NCBI GenBank assembly: GCA_021767525.1
Contig: JAASTF010000043.1
Location: 1 to 15,702, forward strand
DNA: 15,702 nt
Source of the DNA: Paracoccaceae bacterium
GTDB taxonomy: Bacteria; Pseudomonadota; Alphaproteobacteria; Rhodobacterales; Rhodobacteraceae
Direction of reading: 5' to 3'
Made by a program: the position numbers and the translations under genes. Below are positions 1 to 5,485 of this stretch, in pieces. Each line of letters opens with the position of its first letter. The stretch's first letter is position 1. Under the pieces are notes generated by a model that saw only the letters and a list, made by a program, of their open reading frames with translations, was not told where the DNA came from and ran no database searches.

Positions 1-378
1 CACGGCGTGCCGATGCCCGCCAGCCGCGAGGAATTCGTCGATTACATGCCGCGCCTGATGACCGCCTGGGCCGAGGGCCGGCTGGAGGGCGCGCCGGAAA
101 GCTTTGACAGCTTCGAGCAGCGTATCGCCGATGTGCTGGCCGAGATCGGCGCGGGCAGCGGCCCGGCGCTGGTCGTGACCTCGGGCGGGTTGATCGGCAT
201 GGGGGTGCGGCAGGTGATGGGGCTGGATATGGCCGGGTTCGCGCGCACGGCGATCACCATCATGAACACGTCGGTGCATCGCCTGCACCCGATCGGCGGC
301 CGGCTGTCGCTGACGCAATTCAACGCGGTGCCGCATCTGGACCGGCCCGAACGGCAATTCGCCCAAACCCATCTTTAA
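1..378 (+). CDS. Histidine phosphatase family protein (3' part, cut by window edge)
   Basis: The reading frame is open from the first base and ends at a TAA at 376-378, so this is the C-terminal ~125 residues of a longer protein. It carries the second half of a phosphoglycerate-mutase-like histidine phosphatase fold. A hydrophobic strand is followed by VVTSGGLIGMGVRQ, where this family usually has 'V(S/T)HGG'. After it comes a helix with MGLD, then NTSVHRL and LTQFNAVPHL, the usual C-terminal strand with an asparagine near the active site. The histidine expected in the VTSGG motif is a serine, as in some less typical members. The N-terminal RHG motif with the phospho-accepting histidine lies outside the window, so catalytic competence cannot be judged. 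It is co-directional with the saccharopine genes 50 nt downstream. The substrate is unknown. Confidence 0.8.
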   Translation, partial: HGVPMPASREEFVDYMPRLMTAWAEGRLEGAPESFDSFEQRIADVLAEIGAGSGPALVVTSGGLIGMGVRQVMGLDMAGFARTAITIMNTSVHRLHPIGGRLSLTQFNAVPHLDRPERQFAQTHL

Positions 379-428
379 GCCCGCGCGCCGCCCCGCTAGG
401 CTGCGCGCAACACCGTGACGAGGGACCG

Positions 429-1484
429 ATGACACATCTGTGGGTGCGCGCCGAGCAGCGCGAGAACGAGGAACGCGTGGGCCTGACGCCCGAGGGCTGT
501 GCCGATCTGATCGCCGCCGGCATCCGCGTGACGGTCGAAGAAAGCAGCGTGCGCGCCATTCCCATCGCCGGCTACCGCGAGGCGGGGGCCGCGATCGCGC
601 CGGAAAACAGCTGGCCCGAGGCGCCGCGCGACGCGATCATATTCGGGCTGAAGGAACTGCCCGAGGACGGCACGCCTCTGCCGCATCGCCACATCATGTT
701 CGGCCACGCCTACAAGGGCCAGCCCGCGGGCCAAGAGCTGTTGCGCCGGTTCAAGGCGGGGGGCGGCACGCTTTACGACCTGGAATACCTGGTGGATCAG
801 GACGGGCGGCGCGTGGCGGCCTTCGGCTATTGGGCGGGGTTTGCCGGCGCGGCAGTGACGCTGATGGCCTGGGCCGCGCAGCAACAGGGCGACATCTGCG
901 GGCCGGTGGGCGTCTATCCGGGGCGGGATGCGCTGGTATCGGCGCTGGCGGGGCAGATGGATGCGGCGGGTACTGCGCGCCCCCGCGCCATCGTGATCGG
1001 CGCGCTGGGCCGCGTCGGCACCGGCGCCAGCGACCTGTGCGAGGCGGTGGGCGTGACCGTCACCCGCTGGGACATGGCCGAAACCGCGCATGGCGGGCCG
1101 TTTCCACAGGTGCTGGAGCACGAGGTATTCCTGAACTGCATCCTGGCGCAGCCTGGCTGCCCGGTTTTCGTGCCGGCCGATGCCAAGACCGCGCCGCGCG
1201 CGCTGACGGCGATTGGCGATATCGCCTGCGATCCGACCTCGGATTTCTCGCCCATCAAGGTGTATGACCGCACGACGACATGGGACGCGCCGGTGCTGCG
1301 CGTGCACGACGATCCGGTGCTGGACGTGATGGCAATCGATAACCTGCCCTCGATGCTGCCCGTCGAAAGCAGCCAGGATTACGCGGCGCAGTTGCTGCCA
1401 TCCTTGCTGACGCTGGGCGATCTGGAGGCCGGCGTTTGGGGCCGGGCCAAGGCCACGTTCGACGAACATATCGCGCGGGTCTGA
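429..1484 (+). CDS. Saccharopine dehydrogenase, LYS1-like (NAD+, L-lysine-forming type)
   Basis: This 351-residue protein belongs to the alanine dehydrogenase/transhydrogenase-like saccharopine dehydrogenase family (EC 1.5.1.7 type), which interconverts saccharopine with lysine plus 2-oxoglutarate. The N-terminal half holds the family's substrate residues. R16 follows an RxENE segment, K75 lies in FGLKEL, and H93 lies in MFGHAYKGQ. These correspond to the Arg, Lys and His of yeast Lys1 (R18, K77, H96). A Rossmann motif (AIVIGALGRVGTGA, about residues 186-199) binds the dinucleotide. Length matches yeast Lys1 (~373). The ATG at 429 has a GAGGGA ribosome site just upstream. The next gene, 25 nt downstream, encodes the glutamate-forming saccharopine dehydrogenase, so the two form one operon. 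Bacteria of this group make lysine by the diaminopimelate route, so I infer lysine breakdown. TAGGCT at 397-402 could be a -10 box, but no good -35 accompanies it. Confidence 0.9.
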   Translation: MTHLWVRAEQRENEERVGLTPEGCADLIAAGIRVTVEESSVRAIPIAGYREAGAAIAPENSWPEAPRDAIIFGLKELPEDGTPLPHRHIMFGHAYKGQPAGQELLRRFKAGGGTLYDLEYLVDQDGRRVAAFGYWAGFAGAAVTLMAWAAQQQGDICGPVGVYPGRDALVSALAGQMDAAGTARPRAIVIGALGRVGTGASDLCEAVGVTVTRWDMAETAHGGPFPQVLEHEVFLNCILAQPGCPVFVPADAKTAPRALTAIGDIACDPTSDFSPIKVYDRTTTWDAPVLRVHDDPVLDVMAIDNLPSMLPVESSQDYAAQLLPSLLTLGDLEAGVWGRAKATFDEHIARV

Positions 1485-1509
1485 CCGCGCCCAAAACAGG
1501 GAGACAGAC

Positions 1510-2649
1510 ATGACGATACATTGGTGCGGCACGGGGCTGTCGGCGATTCCGGGGCTGCGGCGGCTGCTGCAAGAGGGGCACGAGGTGACGGTGTGGAACC
1601 GCACGGTCGACAAGGCGCAACAGGCGGTGGGCGACCTGACGGACGACATCCGCGCCTTTGACCGCGACGCGCTGGCCGATGTGCTGAAACCGGGCGACGT
1701 GGTCGTATCGATGTTGCCGGGCGACTGGCACGTGCCGCTGGCCGAGCTGTGCCTGGAAAAGGGCGCGGATTTCGTCAGCTCGTCCTACATCGCGCCGGAA
1801 ATGCGCGCGCTGGACGACGCGGCGCGCGACAAGGGGCTGCGGTTTGTCAACGAGATCGGGCTGGACCCGGGCATCGACCACCTGATGGCGCATCACCTGG
1901 TGGCCGATTACCTGGCCTCGCCCGCCTATGACGCGAAAAACACGCTGTCCTTCATTTCCTATTGCGGGGGCGTGCCCAAGCACCCCAACCCGTTTCGGTA
2001 CAAGTTCAGCTGGTCGCCCTTGGGGGTGCTGAAGGCGCTGCGCTCGCCCTCGCGCTCGATCAAGGATTTCTCCGAGCTGCGCGTGGCGCGGCCGTGGGAC
2101 GCGATTTCCAGTTACACCGCGCCGCTGCCGCAGCCCGAGACGTTCGAGGTGTATCCCAACCGCGACTCGATCCCGTTCATGGCGCAGTACCATTTCGAAG
2201 ACGGTTGGCCGGTCAAGGAATTCGTGCGCGGCACGCTGCGCCTGAACGGTTGGGCCGAGGCGTGGAAGGACGTGTTCGCCGAGATTGAAACGCTGGAAGG
2301 GGCGGCAGGCGAGGCGCGCTTGCAGGAAATGTCCGACCAGTTCTGGCGCGACAACGCCTATGACGAGGGCGAGCCGGACCGCGTGGTTCTGTGCGTCGGG
2401 CTGAAGGCCGAACAGGATGGCCGGCCCGTGTGGCACAAGACCTATGTCATGGATGCCTGGGGCGATGCGCGCGGCACCGCGATGGCGCGGCTGGTGTCGA
2501 TCCCCGTTTCGCTGGCGGTCGAGGCGGTGTTGAACCGCGAGGTGCCCGCCGGTGTGACGGCGGCGCCCTCTGACCCCAAGCTGGTCAGCCGCTTCATGGG
2601 CGAGATCGACAAGCTGGCGCAGCATTTGCAGATCGTCAGCCACGCCTGA
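1510..2649 (+). CDS. Saccharopine dehydrogenase, LYS9-like (L-glutamate-forming type)
   Basis: This 379-residue protein is a saccharopine reductase/dehydrogenase of the LYS9 family (EC 1.5.1.10 type). The family interconverts saccharopine with glutamate plus 2-aminoadipate 6-semialdehyde. The N-terminus is a Rossmann fold (WCGTGLSAIPGLRRLL, then VTVWNRT ending the second strand). Family hallmarks follow: VVSMLPGDWH (about 74-83), FVSSSYIAPEM (about 92-102), NEIGLDPGIDHLMA (about 117-130) and SYCGGVPKHPNPFRYKFSW (about 150-168). All are typical of the substrate domain. The protein is shorter than yeast Lys9 (446) but complete. The start has AGGGAG about 6 nt upstream. It is co-transcribed with the LYS1-like gene. 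No semialdehyde dehydrogenase or aminoadipate gene is visible here. The cofactor preference (NAD or NADP) cannot be read from the sequence. Confidence 0.9.
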   Translation: MTIHWCGTGLSAIPGLRRLLQEGHEVTVWNRTVDKAQQAVGDLTDDIRAFDRDALADVLKPGDVVVSMLPGDWHVPLAELCLEKGADFVSSSYIAPEMRALDDAARDKGLRFVNEIGLDPGIDHLMAHHLVADYLASPAYDAKNTLSFISYCGGVPKHPNPFRYKFSWSPLGVLKALRSPSRSIKDFSELRVARPWDAISSYTAPLPQPETFEVYPNRDSIPFMAQYHFEDGWPVKEFVRGTLRLNGWAEAWKDVFAEIETLEGAAGEARLQEMSDQFWRDNAYDEGEPDRVVLCVGLKAEQDGRPVWHKTYVMDAWGDARGTAMARLVSIPVSLAVEAVLNREVPAGVTAAPSDPKLVSRFMGEIDKLAQHLQIVSHA

Positions 2650-2650
2650 A

Positions 2651-2687
2651 ATAAAAAAAGCCCCGCCCGGACAAATCCGGGCGGGGC
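2651..2687. terminator. Intrinsic terminator between convergent genes, stronger for the minus strand
   Basis: There is a perfect 12-bp stem (2660-2671 pairing with 2676-2687) around a CAAA loop. On the minus strand the stem is followed by a run of seven Ts (the A-run 2653-2659), which is a textbook intrinsic terminator for the secreted-protein gene ending at 2724. On the plus strand only CTTT follows, so termination of the saccharopine operon there is likely less efficient. Confidence 0.85.
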
Positions 2688-2723
2688 CTTTGGGGAGAGG
2701 GGCGCGTTGCCCTTGGGGATGGG

Positions 2724-3026
2724 TTAACGTGCGCCGTATTGCGTGACCGCTTCGGCGCTGCTGGGGAAGGTGTAGCCCGTCACGTAGCTGCCATCGACGC
2801 GGGCCTGTTCACGCTGTTGCAGGATGCGTTCGGCCGACAGGCGGATCTGTGTGCCATCGCTTGCTTCGACCAGGCCGTTGTCGCCAATGCCGCTTTCACG
2901 CGGGTGCAGGGACACGATGTTGGTTTCGCCGCGGGTCGAGACAACGGTGCCGTCCAGCACGGTGTCTGCCAGCGCGGGGGCTGCGGTGGCGGTGGTCAAT
3001 GCGATTGCTGCGATCATGCGTTTCAT
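2724..3026 (-). CDS. Small secreted protein of unknown function (tandem paralogue B)
   Basis: This is a 100-residue protein with a classical signal peptide: a basic start (MKRM), a hydrophobic core and an APALA cleavage site near residue 20. The mature product of about 80 residues is therefore exported to the periplasm or beyond. It contains DGTVVSTRGET (25-35), a PRE..IGDNG segment around residue 40-50, REQA near 70, YVTGYTFPS (81-89) and ends in YGAR. It aligns without a gap to the neighbouring 100-residue protein at 3098-3400. I count 46 identities in the last 77 residues, so the pair arose by duplication. There are no cysteines in the mature part and no catalytic motif I recognise. The ribosome site is AAAGGAC upstream of the ATG. 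It is probably co-transcribed from the promoter upstream of its paralogue, with a 71-nt gap containing a hairpin. Confidence 0.85.
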   Translation of the reverse strand: MKRMIAAIALTTATAAPALADTVLDGTVVSTRGETNIVSLHPRESGIGDNGLVEASDGTQIRLSAERILQQREQARVDGSYVTGYTFPSSAEAVTQYGAR

Positions 3027-3070
3027 AACGTAAGTCCTTTCAAGATAAGTTTCGGTTCAAGTGATGGGGT

Positions 3071-3090
3071 GCGGGGCCGGGTGGCCCCGC
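3071..3090. repeat. Hairpin between the two tandem secreted-protein genes
   Basis: A perfect 8-bp GC stem (3071-3078 with 3083-3090) closes a four-base loop, about 8 nt downstream of the stop codon of the first minus-strand gene. No T-run follows on either strand, so it is not a standard terminator. It may protect the upstream mRNA 3' end or dampen expression of the second gene. Confidence 0.5.
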
Positions 3091-3097
3091 CCGTCAT

Positions 3098-3400
3098 TTA
3101 CCGTGCGCCATAGGGCGTGATGGCGCTCTCGCGGCTGGGAAAGCTGTGGCCGGTCACATAGTCGCCTTCGACCTGTGCCTGTTCACGTTCCAGCAGCACG
3201 CGCTCTTTCGGAAGGTTCACTTCTTCGCCCGCGGTGGCGTTGACAACACCGTTGTCACCGATTGCGCGCTCACGCGGCGTCAGCGCCACGGTGGCGGTTT
3301 CACCCATCGTCGAAATCACGGTCCCGTCCAGCGGTTGTGCAAAGGCGGGGGCCGCCGATGCGCTTGCGATCAAGGCGAATGCGAGTGTCATGCGTTTCAT
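3098..3400 (-). CDS. Small secreted protein of unknown function (tandem paralogue A)
   Basis: This 100-residue protein is the first gene of the tandem pair. A signal peptide (MKRM start, alanine-rich hydrophobic stretch, APAFA cleavage site near residue 21) predicts export. The mature part has DGTVISTMGET (25-35), TPRERAIGDNG (42-52), REQAQVEGDYVTG and the same YGAR C-terminus as its paralogue. The residues kept in both copies (IGDNG, REQA, YVTG, FPS, YGAR) mark the functional core of a family I cannot name. The mature sequence is short, charged and cysteine-free, which suits a small periplasmic binding or structural protein better than an enzyme. The start is supported by a strong ribosome site (AAGGAGAT, 3406-3413 on the minus strand). 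A 6-bp hairpin (3416-3421 with 3428-3433) sits directly upstream of that ribosome site. Confidence 0.85.
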   Translation of the reverse strand: MKRMTLAFALIASASAAPAFAQPLDGTVISTMGETATVALTPRERAIGDNGVVNATAGEEVNLPKERVLLEREQAQVEGDYVTGHSFPSRESAITPYGAR

Positions 3401-3594
3401 CTTCGATCTCCTTTCCGATGGTCCGAGCCATCGTTTTCTTTAAGTTTTATCGCTGCGCTCTGTGGCGCGTCGTTGTGCAATAAAAGGTGGGTGCGAATGC
3501 GCGCAGAGACAAAACACCAGTTTTCACCCCGCCGTGAGCGAGCGCGAGGATTTCAGTGCATGAGTGCGCATGAATTGTGATTTTGAGAAAAAAT

Positions 3595-3624
3595 ATTTTA
3601 AAACAATAAGTTAAAAAACGTCAA
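3595..3624 (-). promoter_or_regulatory. Putative sigma70-type promoter for the tandem secreted genes
   Basis: On the minus strand a -35 box TTGACG (3624-3619) and a -10 box TAAAAT (3600-3595) are separated by 18 nt. Each matches the sigma70 consensus at 5 of 6 positions. The surroundings are AT-rich. Transcription would begin near 3588, giving a leader of nearly 190 nt before the ATG at 3400. This is a pattern match only. Confidence 0.5.
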
Positions 3625-3710
3625 TAATCTGGTTTCATAACGAAACGCTCACATTCGCAAAGTTATCTGCGGAAAATCGGCGATAGATTTGCACTGGGCG
3701 CACAAAAATA

Positions 3711-3734
3711 CCGGGCCTTTTCAGGCCCGGTTTT
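3711..3734. terminator. Bidirectional intrinsic terminator downstream of the DUF3775 gene
   Basis: A perfect 7-bp stem (CCGGGCC 3711-3717 with GGCCCGG 3724-3730) has a six-base loop. It is followed by TTTT on the plus strand and by TATTTTTG on the minus strand. It lies about 50 nt past the stop of the minus-strand gene at 3785-4111. An outer 8-bp inverted repeat (GCACAAAA 3700-3707 with TTTTGTGC 3751-3758) encloses it. Confidence 0.7.
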
Positions 3735-3784
3735 CGAATTGCGGCAGAGCTTTTGTGCAAAAATGCGCAGATTGCATCCGTGCC

Positions 3785-4111
3785 CTATCGATGGCCCAGC
3801 AAATCGTCCTCTTCATCGGCCACGGAAAGCCCCAGCGCATCCAGCCCGTTTTCCAGATGATCGCTCAGATGCGGCGAGCCCAGAAGGTAATCAGCGGTGG
3901 GTGTTGTGGCCTCGGAGGCGGCGGTGGCCTTGGCCTCGTCCAGCTCGTCGGCATCGAAACTGCCGCGCCCGATCCACATCAGGGCGACCAGGGAAATCTG
4001 TTCCTCCTCGGTCAGGCGGTCGATGAAGGCGCGCAACTCGCCCTCGGCGCGGTCGATTTCGCGCGCCATCAGGATGACGTTGGCGATCTTTCTAAGGGTG
4101 ATGTCCAGCAT
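3785..4111 (-). CDS. DUF3775 domain-containing protein
   Basis: This 108-residue acidic soluble protein has no signal peptide or membrane segment. It starts LDITLRKIANVILMAREID and continues with ELRAFIDRLTEEEQISLVALMWIGRG, the compact helical signature of DUF3775 that I recognise from alphaproteobacteria. The C-terminal half (about 60-108) is acidic and low in complexity apart from DYLLGSPHLSDHLENGLDALG, another conserved-looking helix. The ATG at 4111 is chosen because AGAGGA lies 5 nt upstream. A GTG at 4144 in the same frame has no such site. It is 60 nt downstream of the SDR gene, so it may be read as the last gene of the operon or have its own promoter. Molecular function is unknown. 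The family assignment is from memory of its pattern. Confidence 0.7.
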   Translation of the reverse strand: MLDITLRKIANVILMAREIDRAEGELRAFIDRLTEEEQISLVALMWIGRGSFDADELDEAKATAASEATTPTADYLLGSPHLSDHLENGLDALGLSVADEEDDLLGHR

Positions 4112-4171
4112 GGGTCCTCTCGCGTTTCTGTCGCGCAGAGTCACCCTATAGCACGGGCGGCGTCTTTGATC

Positions 4172-4906
4172 CTAAGCAAATAGCCGATAGTAAAGCCAGT
4201 CGGGCAGGAACTGCGACCCCCGAAAGACCCAGCTGAAGAGCGTTGGAAAGCTTTTCTTGAAACGCTCGGGCGTGCACATCAGCTCGAACACCTCGCGGGC
4301 GGCCTCGTCCGGCTCCATCAGGAAGGGCATGTGAAAATCGTTCTTGTCGGTCAGCCGGGTGCGGATAAAGCCCGGGTTGGCCAGCTGCACGCGAATGCCT
4401 GTCTTGCGCAGATCGGCGTAGAGGGATTCGCCCAGGGCCATGACGCCGGCCTTTGACGGCGCGTATCCGATCGCCCCCGGCAGGCCGCGAAAGCCCGACA
4501 GGCTGCCGATCAGCACGATATGGCCCGCATCGCGCGCCACCATTTTCGGCACGGCGCGGCCCAGCACGCGATAGGGGCCGGTGAAATTCACATCGGCCAT
4601 TGCGATGCCTTTTTCCACGTCCCATTCGGTTGCCGGCATGGGCCAGTAGACGCCCGCCAGCCAGACCAGGCCATCGACCTCGCCCGCCTGTTCGACGGCC
4701 TGTGCCACGCTGTCGTCGTCCTGCACGTCCATCGGCAGGATGCGGGCAGGACCGGGCAGGGCGTCGGCCAGTTCCTGCAGGCGGTCGGCGCTTCGGGCGG
4801 ACAGGATCAGGTGTGCGCCGGCGGCGCTGATCTTGTGGGCAAGCGCGGCGCCCAACCCTTCGGAGGCACCGATCAGCCAGTACGTCTTGCCCGTCCAATC
4901 GCTCAT
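4172..4906 (-). CDS. Short-chain dehydrogenase/reductase (RSP1087-like, sigmaE operon)
   Basis: This is a classical 244-residue SDR. The cofactor loop is GASEGLG (13-19). SARSADR (37-43) ends the second strand and suggests NADP preference through its arginine. D60 lies in MDV. The NAG-type strand reads WLAG (82-85). N107, S135 (LIGSLSG), Y148 and K152 (YAPSK) form the catalytic tetrad, and PGFIRT follows as the cofactor-binding loop. It is the last gene of a five-gene overlapping operon, and its ATG overlaps the preceding DUF3833 stop by 4 nt. By order it corresponds to R. sphaeroides RSP1087 in the sigmaE-controlled operon. The substrate is unknown. Because the operon has been linked to fatty acid modification, a lipid-derived carbonyl is a reasonable guess, and it is inference only. 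The C-terminus is rich in aromatic residues (SWVFRGSQFLPDWLYYRLFA), possibly a membrane-contacting end. Confidence 0.88.
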   Translation of the reverse strand: MSDWTGKTYWLIGASEGLGAALAHKISAAGAHLILSARSADRLQELADALPGPARILPMDVQDDDSVAQAVEQAGEVDGLVWLAGVYWPMPATEWDVEKGIAMADVNFTGPYRVLGRAVPKMVARDAGHIVLIGSLSGFRGLPGAIGYAPSKAGVMALGESLYADLRKTGIRVQLANPGFIRTRLTDKNDFHMPFLMEPDEAAREVFELMCTPERFKKSFPTLFSWVFRGSQFLPDWLYYRLFA

Positions 4907-5481
4907 GCCGCCTGGTCCTTTTCCTCGGGTGTCTTTGCGCGCATCACGGCGACCAGTTCGGCCACCTTGATACCGAATTTGCGGAACTGGCTGCGGTTCA
5001 CGATGGCGCCGTCGGGCGCCAGATACATCCAGTCTGTCACCGACAGAACGTGCCCGCCGGCGTCTTCGGTCAGCCTGATCCGGTATTGCAGATGTAGGGC
5101 CGAGCCATGCTGCCGTCCAATGCCGGTGCCCACCACGTCATCGGCCTCGGCGCGCAGGGTGCCGTCATTGCCCAGCTCAAGCCGCCATTCGCGGTCTTGG
5201 CGGCTGCCGCTGTCATATTGGAAATGCTCGGCCATCACGCAGCGGTTGCCATCCCATTGCGCGTCAAAATCGGCGGTAAAGCGCGACGCGACGCGCCCCG
5301 TGGGGCCATAGATCACGCCGTCGCAGGTGAACGGGCCGTTCAGGTGCCTTCGCAGGTCAAAGGGTTCTCCGGTTTCGTAATCCTCGGGCCGCTGGGCAAT
5401 GAAGCTTGCAAAGCGATGGCGAAGCCAGACCAGCACAAAGGCCACGAGGATGCCTGTCAAAAGCCAGATGGCGATATCCAT
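4903..5481 (-). CDS. DUF3833 family protein (membrane-anchored, RSP1088-like)
   Basis: This 192-residue protein has one N-terminal membrane segment (about residues 3-21, hydrophobic and followed by RHR), then a DUF3833 domain. Recognisable segments are FDLRRHLNG, DFDAQWDGN, ADDVVGTGIGRQHGSALHL and the highly typical DWMYL..DGAIVNRSQFRKFG. Other DUF3833 proteins usually carry a lipoprotein signal. Here there is a plain transmembrane anchor with no lipobox cysteine. The domain has a beta-rich, lipocalin-like character, which could suit lipid binding (inference). The ATG at 5481 has an excellent AAAGGAGG ribosome site that overlaps the end of the transporter gene, 4 nt before it. A TTG 36 nt further upstream is far less likely. 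The stop overlaps the SDR start by 4 nt. No function is established that I know of. Confidence 0.82.
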   Translation of the reverse strand: MDIAIWLLTGILVAFVLVWLRHRFASFIAQRPEDYETGEPFDLRRHLNGPFTCDGVIYGPTGRVASRFTADFDAQWDGNRCVMAEHFQYDSGSRQDREWRLELGNDGTLRAEADDVVGTGIGRQHGSALHLQYRIRLTEDAGGHVLSVTDWMYLAPDGAIVNRSQFRKFGIKVAELVAVMRAKTPEEKDQAA

Positions 5482-5485
5482 CTTC

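Larger units (their letters stand above)
3401..3784. other. AT-rich non-coding region: leader, promoter and terminator
   Basis: This is a 384-nt stretch without a convincing gene. Its part from about 3570 to 3650 is strikingly AT-rich for this genome. It holds a sigma70-like minus-strand promoter (3595-3624), a predicted leader of about 190 nt for the tandem secreted genes, a small hairpin at 3416-3433 beside their ribosome site, and a terminator stem at 3711-3730 serving the DUF3775 gene. Nothing else is recognisable. A 15-codon frame (3524-3571, minus) lacks a ribosome site. Confidence 0.6.

Noticed and set aside
396..2643. Long minus-strand open frames (396-1649 and 1255-2643) opposite the saccharopine genes
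   Set aside because: Their products are rich in R, H, Q and A with no recognisable domain. They are antisense by-products of GC-rich codon bias over two well-supported genes.
3524..3571. 15-codon minus-strand frame in the leader of the tandem secreted genes, as a possible leader peptide
   Set aside because: No ribosome site, no run of a regulatory codon and no attenuator after it.
3570..3650. AT-rich patch as a mobile-element remnant or attachment site
   Set aside because: No direct repeats, terminal inverted repeats, tRNA or integrase nearby. A promoter/leader explains it adequately.
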